Shown one piece after another: positions 35,342 through 47,255 of a DNA stretch of 64,000 nucleotides. Under the pieces are notes generated by a model. It was not told where the DNA came from and did no database searches. It saw nothing but the letters and a program-made list of their open reading frames with translations. Origin of the DNA: Carya illinoinensis (lineage: Eukaryota; Streptophyta; Magnoliopsida; Fagales; Juglandaceae). Numbering within the stretch: position 1 is the first letter of the stretch; the number at the start of each line of letters is the position of its first letter. The stretch covers positions 22,377,001 through 22,441,000 of the forward strand of contig NC_056754.1 in NCBI RefSeq assembly GCF_018687715.1. Reading direction: 5' to 3'. The position numbers were made by a program, and so were the translations under genes.

Positions 35342-37104
35342 AATTTCTTGAACTAATTGAGACAAGAAAAATCGTAAGGAAAGCTAACCTTTTAGCAGTA
35401 ATCTTTTACTTCCGTTGTAGTAAATCAAAAGTGGAGAAATAGTACCGACGAACATGTAGTAAGGTGTATATTGCTAGGAAAGGTTAGTGGCGGCGATTTA
35501 TGCCACGTTTCCCAACAATTTAAATAGGAAAAGTCACTTATGTTGTATTACTGACTCTATGACTATATATAATATTAGGGAACATACATATATATATATA
35601 AATAAATATATGTATATGTGTGTGTGTGTGTGGGAGACAATTACTGCCTCGTCTTAATAATTAGAATAGAATAAAGAAATTATAGGTGATTGTGCTGATT
35701 ATAAGATCTTGGTTCTACGATAGACCTCAAAATTGTGATGATGGCTGTGATCTGCGTGATTGTCGGGAACCACCGGCTTTGTTAACTACTTCCACTGCCA
35801 CAAAAGACTTAGTATTTATAATGGTCGTGATTGTACCGCGTATTTCCTAAGCTATTATGAGCACATCGCGCACGTATGAGAAAATACAAATCATTTGATA
35901 CTATATTAAAAAAATAATTAGACGATAATGATAGAAAAATTATTATTTATTATATATTACTTATAATTTAATCATCTGATGATAAGAAAATTAAGGGTGA
36001 GAGAAAGATTAGTAAAATGATGATGAATAGATAGAATTTTGGGTGTGTCTATTGTAGCCGAACATGAAGACTTAAATTGATAATCCATGTGCAGCCTGTT
36101 GAAAGAAGGATGTAATTTGGTTTGACTTTTTGAAAAGGGAACATGATAGTAATTGCCCCGTGACCAGAAAAATTAAAGAATATTGGTGGGACGTTGTCAA
36201 TTGTCATATATATATATATATATATATAGGTTCCGTGATTGAAAGCGAATAGGTATAATTGATCATTTATGCAGATAACAAATTAAGATTAACACTAAAT
36301 TGCAACATTAAATCATCACATGATCAATTCAATCTAAGTTTCTTTTTCTTTGAACTCAAACATTAATGTGTATGACTGACTAATTTCTATACTACTTGTT
36401 TGCCGGCCCACCAACAGCCTAGCTACCTCCAAAGTAAACCAAAAATTCTACTTAGAATTATAAAATTATGGGTAAGGGAATAAAATCTTGTGCCACCAAA
36501 TCTTATATGCCTTTTTTATTTTGTAGAGAAGGTAATGCACCCAATATTGGTCTGTTTAATTAATTTATAAGTTTTACAGTATACCAGAGGTATCCTCGGC
36601 TGTATGGCTGATTTTGAAGTCTACCGGAGTATATCTAAGTTATAATTCATCATTTTCACATCTATCTTTATGTTTACTGTTATTTCCTTTTGTGTAGTAA
36701 TTCTGTGTCTAGCCAATTGTCTTAATTAATTAAGACCATGATTACATGAAATGAATGAACCTTAACTCAATCCTAATAACTAAATATGTGAGTTAAGTTC
36801 GAGTCAAATTATTTATCCAAGAGATCAAATTTTTCTTCATGATAATTAGATCCCACAACTATGTCATCGATCCTCTTTGTTACTGCAAAGTCATGGCCTG
36901 CATGGGATCCTCATAAGAGGATTAGAACTCTCTAGTACTACTTAATACTCTCATTTATTACTACGAATTAACTAGGGTTGACACAATAATTGAGTATCAA
37001 CTCCATTCATGATAACTTATAATATTGTTAGTAAATTAGTTACATTAACATATATATATATATAGATCAATTTTTTCATCTATTACGGTGTGGAAGGTAG
37101 AAGT

Positions 37105-37153
<49 letters not shown>

Positions 37154-37966
37154 GATTTGGTAATTACAAAACGTACAATAAATTAGAAATAAGGGTGCGA
37201 GTTAGGAAGGAAGCATATACCAAGTAGTCTACAATATGATATATTTACTCACCCAACAGCAATATATACCTACGCATACAGTAGTACTAGTGCTAGTCAT
37301 CATGCATGCCTAGCTTATAAATTAATTAAGTTGATCGAAGGTGTAGCTAGACCAAATACAAGCTTCAATCTTAATTGTTAATTTCCTTTCAAAGAATCAT
37401 ATACTTGATTCATTTGATCGGTACTGTCTCCATATAATAAAACAATTTTATTTTATTTTTTAAAATTCAAACAATGGTATATATGATCGAGAGTTCGAAT
37501 CTTGCTAACTCAAAATCTTATTATATATCTTTCAAAATCATAAACTCACACGCATGCACGTTCCTGTGCGCATTTATGATTGAAAAAGAACACTTGCTTA
37601 AGATCGATCAGAACCATTATCCATATATAATCAGATTTCGTAGAGATTTGGTAGTCAAATAATAATAAATAAATAAACTTTCTCTTCAACCATTCAAATG
37701 ATGATTAAACATTAATAGAATTAAATCTCGATCGATCTCTTATATCCAAACATATGTATACAAATTTTAGAACATATATATTGATGATGATCATGAGGGT
37801 AGGTTTTAATTAAAGTTAAGATCGATAATGATAATCTCGCAACTAATTATCATCTATTAGGGTCAACCAAACCAATCTAATACGCGCGAAAGCTGCCAGG
37901 AAAAAGGCAAAAAGGAATAATAATAACATACAAACCACCAAAAATATACAAAACTCTTTTAAACTA
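35342..37966. other. Intergenic DNA with (TA)n tracts
   Basis: No gene recognised. Dinucleotide TA/TG tracts occur at about 35588-35632, 36207-36229, 37050-37064 and 37108-37152. The frame at 37474-37662 begins in a stretch with gagttcgaatcttgctaactc, reminiscent of a tRNA-type B box, but no complete SINE or tRNA could be folded. Confidence 0.45.
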
Positions 37967-38140
37967 GAGCAATGTTACATACAGTCGTGGAATTGCAAAC
38001 GCCGTGCAAACGCTTTGAAAAAGAATAGGGTCCACGATTAAAAAGTTAGTTTTTTTTTTTCATGTGAGTCCATATTAATTCATTTTTTTCAAAACGACTG
38101 CACGCCGCTTGCACAACCACGACTGTAAATATCATTTCTC
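37967..38140. mobile_element. MITE family A, copy 4 (best copy, 9-bp TSD)
   Basis: A 174-bp element with long inverted repeats. The left end is gagcaatgttacatacagtc then gtggaattgcaaacgccgtg. The right end as reverse complement is gagaaatgatatttacagtc then gtggttgtgcaagcggcgtg. The flanks tttaaacta (37958-37966) and tttaaacta (38141-38149) are identical 9-bp target duplications. TIRs of about 48 bp, a 9-bp TSD and lack of coding capacity define a Mutator-like MITE. This copy anchors the family in the window. Confidence 0.88.
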
Positions 38141-38706
38141 TTTAAACTATGTATACCTATATATGCAGCTTTCATCAATTGCCCATTACGCTATTAAAAA
38201 ATTGTAAGCTGCCCATTTCATCAAAACCTTGGCATAAATACACATAATAAATTAAAAATTTTAAAAATTAGAAAATTAATCAAATATAACATAATAAAAT
38301 AAAAAATTTTAATTCAAGAATTAAAGAAATTTAAAAACAAAAAACTATAAAATTAAAATATAATAACCTTTTTTTTTAACATACATAACAAAATTTTAAA
38401 ATTTCTTATTTTGAAATTTCTTTTTTTTAAAAAAAATATTAAATTCTTAAAGAAATAAATCTTCGTAAATTTAAATTTATTTTGTCTTTTTTTTTTTTTT
38501 TTTTAGGATTTTTAACCTTTTAGGCATAATTATTTTATCTTTCTTAGGAGAAATTGGCCTATCGCGCGCATTGCAGTCTTTTTTATAGTTTGAGTAGTGA
38601 TCGCAACTTGGGTCGTAATTTGACGAGGCCAGGTTTGTGAAATCTTTAACTTTAGAAAAAAAAAATGCCTAATTAAGATGCATAATTAGCATTCTGGATC
38701 GGAAAA
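38141..38706. other. AT-rich spacer
   Basis: A and T runs including about 20 T near 38486-38504. Nothing gene-like seen. Confidence 0.5.
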
Positions 38707-38874
38707 ATATACTTACAAATATAATTATGTACTAATCTGTATATCAATTTGATGTGATTGGTCCAAAAGTAAATTTTATTGAAAACAATATTAATTTAAA
38801 TTTTAAATATGAATAAATCAGTATTGATGTGCAGATTAATAAGCGACTTTACTTATATGTAGTAAAACTTTTAA
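38707..38874. mobile_element. MITE family B, copy 2
   Basis: Matches 61343-61510 and 911-1078 in order. Inverted ends are visible: left aattatgtactaatctgtat against the reverse complement of the right, gcttattaatctgcacatca. No clear target duplication could be read for this copy. Confidence 0.65.
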
Positions 38875-39811
38875 GCCTACATGAATCTTATCATCTTTCA
38901 CAAAACTCAAATTTACTCTATGAACAATCGTGTTTAATTATGTAAAGACAAAATCTTCTAACGGCCGGGTTACGGAACGCATGCATAAATAAAATGTGCA
39001 CATATATAAGCATATAATTAATTAATATATGAAAACCAAATATAGCATATGTGCCTTCTTTATTCTTAAATTTCAAACCCTTTGTATTACTCCTGCATCC
39101 TACAAGGAGGCTTTTATCTGTGGCCCGTGGAGTTCTTATTCTCTTCATGATTCCATGGTTAGATGCCTATAGGAAGCTGGACCATTAATCGGGCCCATGC
39201 ATTTTTTTTCTCTCTGCGAATGGCCCATTAATTAACATGGACCCGAAATGGTTTGAAAACCCCATGACACGTCTAATTAACTATCAAAACGACTGAATAT
39301 GGAGTCAGATCGGGAGATGCATAAATTTCCAAACAAAAAACTTCAATCAAAGTCGATCGATCAGACCAGAATCTTCTTTTTTCTTTTTTTAATTATTTGA
39401 GACGGAACCTCAAGAATCGATCCACCGTATATGGAAGTTTTGAAAATTAATTAAATAGTCTTCTGTTGATTTTAAATATATATATATATAAAAGTGAAGA
39501 TCCTGGTGGTGTGATAACATATATGATCAAGTTTTTTATTCAAAAACTTGGATTTGAAACTCTCCATCTTTTTTATATATCTTAAAAAGATATATATATT
39601 TATTTATTTATGTATGAACACGAAACAAGAAGAATAAATTGCATATTAAATATATAAATTAAAATTTAAAACTTGGAAATAAATCCTATTCCTTGAGAAA
39701 AAGCAGATCACAAGTACATAATTAAATTATGTATCGGGCTATACATATCTCGATCTGTTATACTTCTACAACATGCATGCATGCATGCAAATGATGAATC
39801 CATGACAGAAA

Positions 39812-40387
39812 CTACATCTTGAGTTTGGTCTCGCATATGGATTCAACGCTCCTAGTAAAAACAAAAAAAGATAGGTTACACCTGTTATAAACTGAAGCAT
39901 GCTTCTTGAAGATCTTGAGCAGACTCGTTTTCCCCACCAAAGTAGCCGTCGATGTCAAGTTCAGGCTCCCACTTTCTAAATCAGCAAAAAAATGTGGATT
40001 CATCACCAAATTACAACTCATGAGAGTCACGGAAGTTGTCACATTAAGCTTGCCGCGTGCCGGAACATATCGTTCCCCTATCGGAGCCTCCCCGACCAGG
40101 TCGCCGTGAAAATCAACGTACGCGGTAGAGTTTTTATACCTGAAGCTGCCATAGTTTTGATTCACGACGGTCAAAACAGTGCCCAAAGTGACATTCGCTG
40201 TTACATTCATCAGCATTGACAAATCAATATTTTGGAGGCCTTCGAGGTGAATGCTGATTCTGGGGTCTTTAGGCTTCAACATGGTAAACCACAAGGCTAC
40301 GAGAACAGCGGCAATGAGAACGAAGAAAATCGCTGTTATAGCACAGCATATTTTGAGACCTCTGCGAGAAGTTTTGCCAGCAGCCAT
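39812..40387 (-). CDS. LEA_2/NHL-type membrane-anchored protein
   Basis: A single-exon gene of 191 aa with the start ATG at 40387-40385 and the stop at 39812-39814. The N-terminus is short and basic (KTSRRGLK) and leads into a hydrophobic span at about residues 13-36, predicting a type II signal anchor. KPKDP at residues 38-42 follows, as in many LEA_2 proteins. The remainder (about 43-191) fits the beta-sandwich LEA_2 domain, with N-glycosylation sequons NVT, NVT, NST, NVT, NLT and NLS near residues 61, 65, 86, 115, 143 and 161, implying a lumenal or apoplastic face. The length and C-terminal CNLSFF...CETKLKM are normal for this 'late embryogenesis abundant hydroxyproline-rich glycoprotein' group, often linked to stress or defence. 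No substrate or enzymatic role is known. The frame is intact. Confidence 0.9.
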   Translation of the reverse strand: MAAGKTSRRGLKICCAITAIFFVLIAAVLVALWFTMLKPKDPRISIHLEGLQNIDLSMLMNVTANVTLGTVLTVVNQNYGSFRYKNSTAYVDFHGDLVGEAPIGERYVPARGKLNVTTSVTLMSCNLVMNPHFFADLESGSLNLTSTATLVGKTSLLKIFKKHASVYNRCNLSFFVFTRSVESICETKLKM

Positions 40388-40462
40388 TGTTGATTGACAA
40401 GAAGTTTTAGAAGAAGAAGTAGATAGATAGGTTGGGATCGAGGAGATTGAAATTTATGCTGG

Positions 40463-40470
40463 TATTTAAA
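40463..40470 (-). promoter_or_regulatory. TATA-like box of the LEA_2 gene
   Basis: On the minus strand the sequence reads tttaaata, about 75 bp before the start codon, followed by a CT/T-rich leader. The spacing suits a short 5' UTR; this is inferred from position only. Confidence 0.45.
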
Positions 40471-40841
40471 GAGTTAATTAAGGATATTGGATGAGGGAAG
40501 GAAACGTACATACGCGGACGTTACGGTGATCTCATTTAATTAAATTTCATTAGTCTTGTTGAATCCTAATGTGTTCTATATGGGAATCAAAGAAACAATA
40601 GTTTAAGTACATTAGAAGACTCGACTGGAATTTTCATGTACGTAAAATTAAGGTTAAAACATGATAAATAATTAAAACGAAGAATTATTAATAAAGAAAT
40701 AGAAAATTGGAATTTTATGTAGGCCCTCCAAGAATATGAATCTTAATGGGATTTAAGGAACATAAATATATAAGATGCTGAATTTTTTCAATACCAACAA
40801 GGTTGGCTGAAAGAGGAGTAACTACTTTATTCCTAGACTTA

Positions 40842-41013
40842 GGTTGTCTTTGGGTAATGAGATGATCTTAGATACTCTGTGAATAGTAATGAAAAAATAA
40901 TGAAAAAGCATTAAATAGTAGTGAATAGTAATGCAAAATAGTAAAAAAATATGTGAAAAGTATGATAAACTAAATAATAAATAGTGAGAATACTTCACCA
41001 CCCAAACGAGCCC
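40842..41013. mobile_element. Tourist-type MITE family D with TTA duplication
   Basis: A 172-bp element flanked by TTA at 40839-40841 and 41014-41016. Ends are inverted: left ggttgtctttgggtaatgag and, as reverse complement of the right, gggctcgtttgggtggtgaa. The interior is low complexity (agtaatgaaaaaataatg). A 3-bp TTA target site and a gg..tttgggt terminus fit PIF/Harbinger-derived Tourist MITEs. It sits about 450 bp upstream of the LEA_2 start codon, within reach of its promoter. Confidence 0.75.
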
Positions 41014-41016
41014 TTA

Positions 41017-42357
41017 CGTTGATTTTAAGCAGGTGGCAGGAAGAATTTCGATAAAGCAAAAGTGCTATATATATGCTACCAATTACCATTTATTGGGTGT
41101 ACAAAACTCCTTCTTGTCCTCCTCCTGCTTTTAAAAGATAAGATGCCTTATCACATATTACATATTACACTTATTTTAATTTTTAAAATTTTTTTTGGTT
41201 TAATTTTTTCTTACTAAACTAATTGATTTATTCTAATTTTCATCTATACACTACATATTTAGTGAGAAAAAAATAAAATAAAATATAAATGGTATGTGAT
41301 TTGAGGATGATAAGAAAGAATTTTTCTTTTCTTAAAGTTCATGACATTCTTCTCATTAGTTGTATTGATACTTTGCTTGATTAATTTATGAATTTCTGCT
41401 TACTCTTTTAATCGCTTCAGGCTTTTTCAAACTTTTAGTTGACTTGGTTGATGTAGGTGTTGCTCATTGCCAATTGATTGTTGTTTCTAAGTAAGTTCCT
41501 GCTTACTCTTTCACATCTTGATCAATTTTATAAACTAGACCAAACCTTAACATAGTTGATCTTTTAACACAAGTGAAAAAGGGGATAAATTCTTAGATTA
41601 GGCCATGTATATATACATATTTATGCTATCAAGTATTTTAGACTTCTTTAGATAAACATTTCATGTACATGCTTCTTGCCATCCCCCTTTTATTTTCTCT
41701 GATATCTTTAGCATTTTTGTTTTATAATGATTTGAGGGTGACATCAAATATTTTTATAGGAACTCGATACAGAGATTTCTGCTAGTATATTATACTTGAT
41801 AATACATGCTTACAGGTTTTGTACTTTGGTATACCTTGAGAAGTCTAAAATTGCACACTTAGAATATAATGTAATTGCTTTATGGATTGTAATCTAATGT
41901 ATATAAAAGTTTTTATAGTTTGTAATATGATATAATTGCTTAGAACATAAAGCAAGTACTTTGTGTAATTGTTTTATGGATTGTAATTTAACATAAGATG
42001 TGTACTATTTTAATCAACACAAATAAGTATTTGCGACCAAAACAAATTTGTGCCACATTCACAATGAAACATTTTTTTTTTTTTTTGTGGTAATATAATC
42101 ATTGTATAAAATTATTTGCAACCAAAAATCGTATTATAAATGACTTTTTCTAAGGAGAAAAAATCGTTGAAAAATTTCTACCGATAGTTATTAACCATAG
42201 TTGGTTTTTTTTTTTTTAACAACATTTGAGACTAGTTGTAGCGATATAGATCGCCACAAATAGGGCTTTTTTACTGTTTGAAATGTCTTTTGCATCGTTC
42301 TTATCATCTATTGACTGTGTCAACCAATTTCGCCGTAAATGTGCACATATTTGTGAT
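41017..42357. other. Intergenic, repeat-like, no gene
   Basis: AT-rich. The part from about 42000 to 42350 (words such as atttgcgaccaaaac, gtagcgatatagatcgccac) resembles terminal regions of plant DNA transposons but has no transposase. The Copia element below inserted at its right edge. Poly(T) runs occur at 42071-42086 and 42206-42219. Confidence 0.4.
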
Positions 42358-42362
42358 GATAT

Positions 42363-42806
42363 TGTTAATGAAAATTGTGCATAAAACTTAATGATTTATA
42401 AATTCCAAGATCTTGACTATCATGATTTTCACAAACATAAATAACATACCGGAATCCATAGCGATTTCTTCAATTAATTCTTGTTCTAAAAATGCAAGAT
42501 TCTCTAAGAGATAGGTTTCTCTCTCTTAGTCCTTTCTCTTAAATGAAAAGTTATATTCACACATAAAAATGATGAAAACCATACAATGCTTCTTAAATAG
42601 GTAAAGAGAGGACCTATTTCATTTTGGTAACTGCCGACGGTTTAGTACCGTCATTCCACTTCCCATCAAAGTAAGGAGTAAAAATATGAAATTACTTCTC
42701 TAATTGTGTCAACCAATATTCTAAAGATTAGATCAGATAACTTCATTTTAATAAGAGACTAAAAATCATACACATGTCATGTGGAACATTAAAAAAATAT
42801 CTAATA
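42363..42806 (-). repeat. Copia 3' LTR
   Basis: 444 bp, aligned along its length with 48857-49286, with scattered substitutions and small indels (for example accgtcattccacttcc against actgctactgcacttcc). The two LTRs are identical at insertion, so the visible divergence indicates an old insertion. Confidence 0.9.
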
Positions 42807-43229
42807 TTCTCCCACTTGGCCCATATGACTAACTTTATTTTAGCCCTAATGAAGTCAACATTATGCGCATAAGACACTAATCCATCTCTAACTTAAATTG
42901 ATCATCATAAATACTATGGTCAAATGAATCACTAGTATGAGTCATGGTGGTTGTACATTAATAAGGCGACATAGTCCCTTCCATGTATTATAACACTAGC
43001 AATCCAATCAACCATGGTTCATAAATGAGAAGTATCCAAAATTGGTCCAACAAAATTTTTTTTTATAAAAGACTTCATGTTATCATTTATCCAATCTCAT
43101 AGATGTATGTACAAAATAGAAAACAGGAAAAATCAAAAACATGATTAATGAGGTCTCAAAATGTCTAATAACATAAACAAACATTTGCAATCCAAAACAT
43201 AATAGGCATCAAGGGTTACAATCAAGACC

Positions 43230-44940
43230 CATCCTTTTAACATTTTCTTTAAATTTTTTTGGTAGTAACCCTTTAGTTAGTTGATCTACAACCATGAGCT
43301 CAATATTAATATGTTCAATAGACACCTGTTATTTCTGAACTTCCTCCTTAACAGCAAAATACTTTAATTCCATGTGTTTAGCACCATTAAAGTATTTGTT
43401 GTTCTTAGAGAAAAATACAGCTACAGAATTATCACAATAAATTCCCAGCGGTTGTTTAATAGTGTAGACAATAGCAAGCCCTGAGATAAAATTTCGCAGC
43501 CATAAATCATGAACCGTGGCCTCAAAGCATGCTGCAAATTTAGCTTCCATTATGGATGTAGCAATAATAGTATGTTTAGCACTTTTTCATAAAATTGCTG
43601 CTCCATCCAACAGATATACCTAACCAAAAGTTGATTTTCTACTATCAACACATTCAACAAAGTCTGAATTAGTGTAGCCAATCACCTCCAAATTATCAGA
43701 TCTCTTAAAAGTAAGCATATAATCTTTTGTTTCCCTTATGTACCTCATCACTTTCTTTGCAGCTTTTCAATGATTCATTCCAAGATTACTTTGGTATCTG
43801 CCTAACATATAAACTGCAAAACTGATGTCTAGTCTAGTACAAGTTTGTGCATACATCAAACTTCCTACAACAAAAGCATAAGAAATTCTTTCCATTTGTT
43901 TATGTTCCCATTCATTTTGTGGACATTACATGAGACTAAATTTATCTTCTTTTTGAATTGGGGCAACACTAGCTGAATAGTTCTCTATAACAAATCTCTT
44001 TAAGATTGTTTCAATATATCAGTTTTGAGACAACCCCAACAAACCACGTGAGCGATCACAGAATATTTCTATTCCAATCACGTACGTTGCCCCACTCATA
44101 TCTTTCATTTCAAAATTCTCAGAGAGGAATTTCTTGGTTGCGTGCAATAAACCAAGATTACTATTGGAAAGCAATATATCATCAACATATAAAATCAGAA
44201 ATATAAACTTGTTCCCACTAACCTTCAGTTATATACACCAATCAACGGTGTTTTCCTTAAGTTCGAAGGAAGTAATAGTATCATTGAATTTAAGATACCA
44301 CTGTCTAAAAGCTTTTTTAAGTCCATATATTGACTTATTTAATTTGCAAATCATGTACTATTTTCCCTTTATGGAGAAATCTTCAGGTTGATCCATATAA
44401 ACATTTTCTTCTAAACTCTCATTAAGAAAAGCAATTTTCAAATTCATTTGGTGTAGCTCTAAATTAAAATGAGTAACTAAAGTCATAATGATTCTAAGTG
44501 AATCCTTCTTGGATACAGGAGAGAACGTCTCCTTATAATCAATACTTCCTTTCTGAATGAAACCTTTGGTTGCAAATCTAGCTTTATGTCGTTCCACATT
44601 GCCTTTTGAGTTGTGTTTGGTCTTAAAGACCCATTAACAACCAACTGCTTTATATTCTTCAAGCAATTTGACAAGTTCCTAGACTTTGTCTTGATCCATT
44701 GATTTCAACTCATCATTCATGACATCAATCCATTTATTAGAATTATTACAGCCAATGGCTTGTGAAAATGAAATCGGCTCTTTACTTGTCCTAATATCAT
44801 AATCAAATTCTTGTAAATAAACCACATAATCATCATAAATAGTAGGTCTTTATTCTCTTTGAGACCTTCTAAATGTTGATTGTTGTGGTTCTTCTATAAT
44901 CGGTTCATTAGTGATAATCTCACTGGGGAGTGATTGATCA
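43230..44940 (-). pseudogene. Copia reverse transcriptase and RNase H remains
   Basis: The RT core at 44358-44597 reads ERHKARFATKGF, DYKETFSPVSKKDSLRIIM and LHQMNLKIAFLNESLEENVY. The usual 'QMDVKTAFLNG' catalytic Asp is replaced by Asn here, and stops separate this piece from upstream and downstream parts. RNase H at 43329-43550 reads EAKFAACFEATVHDLWLRNF, IYCDNSVAVFFSKNNKYFN and AKHMELKYFAVKEEVQK, normal in order. Weaker remains (for example YMRETKDYMLTFKRSDNLEV near 43690-43745) connect them. In a live element these domains copy the RNA and degrade it. Confidence 0.85.
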
Positions 44941-45035
44941 TTAATTTGTTATTCAACATTGTCAAATGATTCTACAATTGTAGGAACAACAGCTTCTTTG
45001 GAAGTTATGGGTAGTGGGATTTGCATCCTAACTTC

Positions 45036-45073
<38 letters not shown>

Positions 45074-45163
45074 AATTGTTCACTCCCGCTGATTTCATTA
45101 TTCTCAATGAATTTCGCAATACCCGGTTCAACAATTTTCGTACTATAATTAGGACAATAAAAC

Positions 45164-46273
45164 CTATACCCTTTTGGATTTCATTGGATAGCCAATAAAG
45201 TAACCACTAATGGTTTTGAAATCCAATTTATTTTCATGTGGATTATAAATCCTAGCCTCCGTTGGGCAACCCCAAACATGCAGGTGCCTTAAACATAGTT
45301 TCTTTACTGTCCATAGTTTAAAAGAAGTCTTTGGAACTGCTTTAGTAGGAACCCTATTCAATAAATAAACAGCGGTCTTAAGGACTTCCATCCATAATGA
45401 AATGGGTAAAGAGGAATTATTTAACATACTTCTAACAATATCCATCAATGTATGATTATGCCTTTCAGCTATTCCATTCTGCTGAGGCATACGTGGCATA
45501 GTGTATTGTGCACATATACTATGCTTTTCTAGGAGTTTAGCAAATGAGCCAAGGCATTGACCCAATCCATCATATCTACCATAATATTCACCACCTCTAT
45601 CTGATTTGATAATTTTTACCTTTTTATCTAATTGCCTTTCAACCTTAACAATGTACACCTCTAGGGCATCTACTATTTGAGATTTTTTATACAATAAATA
45701 GATATAACAATAACGTGAAAAATCATAAATGAAAGTGATAAAATATTTTTCTTTACCAAAAGATGGCAAGTCAAATGACCCACAAATGTCCATATGGACA
45801 ATTTCAAGAAGTTCTTCACTTCTTGTAGCACCATTCTTTATGTCTTTGGTTTGTTTTCTCTTAAAAAAATCTACATGCACATCAAGATCAGTAAAATTTA
45901 GGTTAGGCAAAATCTCATCCTTTACTAATCTCTCCATTTTTTCTTTGGATATATGACCCAAATGTCTGTGCCACAAGTAAGAAGAACTTTTATTGATCAG
46001 GTTACATTTAGTTTCAACATTATGATGCAGAGTTAGAAGGATTTCAACAAAACAACTATTAAGATTTAGTTTATACAAATCATCACAGAAACTACCAAAA
46101 CCAGCAAAAGAAGAATTTTTAAATAAACTGAATCTTCTATTATGAAATGAAAATGAATAACCTTCAAGGTCAAGTTTAGACATAGAAACCAAATTACGAG
46201 ACATACAATGAACATAAAGTGTCTGCAATAAATCTAGATAACAATCAGTGTCTAGAAATAAACGAAATGTCAT
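45164..46273 (-). pseudogene. Copia integrase domain, long open frame
   Basis: 369 open codons. A GAG-pre-integrase part reads SYLWHRHLGHISKEKMERLV, followed by the integrase core with HMDICGSF (first Asp), KIIKSDRGGEYYG (second Asp) and MPQQNGIAERHNHTLMDIVR (Glu). After the core comes LRHLHVWGCPTEARIYNP. The HHCC zinc finger is damaged: where relatives have Cys-x2-Cys before GKQT, this reads HVDFFKRKQT. So the frame is open but the protein probably could not function. The start codon shown is simply the first Met after a stop; the natural protein continues from protease upstream. Confidence 0.88.
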
Positions 46274-46284
46274 ACCATTGAAAC

Positions 46285-47255
46285 TTTGACTCCATTTCCC
46301 ACAACTATGGAACTTTCATTTTGGTTTAAAGTTTGGATTGTGAGGAAGCCCTTCATCGAATTAGAAACATGAACAATGGAATCTGAGTCAATCCACCAAG
46401 TATTAAAAGGAACTTCAGTAAGCTTTGATTTGAAACATACGTAAGCTAAAGACTTACCTATCTTCTCAAACTATGCACTACGTTTGTGGCAATCTCTTTG
46501 AAAATGCCCAAACTTCTTACAAAAACGGCACTTGATACTGTTTTGACCCCTCTCATGAGCCTCTATACCTTGAGGAGACCCATTGATCTTAGGTAGTTCT
46601 ACCCTTATGCCCTTATCAGGTTTCTTCCACTTCTTACTAACTCCTTTGCTTATAAGGTGAACTGAATGAAGTCCTTATTACTTAAGCCTTGTCTCTTATT
46701 GAACAAGCATACTGGCCAATTCATTTACATTCTACTTGTTCTTAATAGTGTTGTAATAAATTTGAAATGGCCCATACTAAAGAGGAAATGAGTTCAAAAT
46801 AAATTGAACAAGAAAATATTCATCCACATTCATTCCAAGAGCCTTTAGTTTAGCAGCTATATTTGACATCTCAAGGATGTGCTCATGCATCCCACAAGTA
46901 CCATCAAACTTCATGGTGGTGAGTTCAGCCATTAATGTCTCAGCAAGAGACTTGTCAGCTGAACAAAAATGTTCTTCCACTATACTAAAAAATTCCTTAG
47001 CAGTATCACCTTTAGGAAGTGTTAACTTAATATTGTTCACTATACTTATTCGCACAAACATAATGCTCAATTTGTTCGATCTTTCCGAAGAATGACTTAA
47101 AGTCTTTTCTTCCGCATTACTTTCCTTCCTAATAACAGGTGGTTTCTCAATTTGGAGTGTCAAATCAAGATCCAGTATACCTAGGTGAAACTGGACTTGC
47201 TCAAACCAGTCTGAGAAATTTGTTCCATTAAGGATTGGAACAGATGAAGCATGCT
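46285..47255 (-). pseudogene. Copia gag and protease remains
   Basis: From the minus-strand 5' side, VPILNGTNFSDWFEQVQFHL (about 47245-47186) leads into an open frame to 46777 with LPKGDTAKEFFSIVEEHFCS and MHEHILEMSNIAAKLKALGM, the Copia Gag (UBN2) fold. After a TAA (46774-46776) and frame changes, a zinc knuckle reads CRFCKKFGHFQRDC (about 46535-46494), CX2CX4HX4C. The protease region reads WWIDSDSIVHVSNSMKGF near 46400-46347, where the usual catalytic DSG(A/S) has become DSD. Gag packages the RNA and protease cleaves the polyprotein. Confidence 0.82.

Noticed and set aside
39495..39600. SINE or tRNA-like sequence with atttgaaactctcc
   Set aside because: No A box at a proper distance and no cloverleaf could be drawn.
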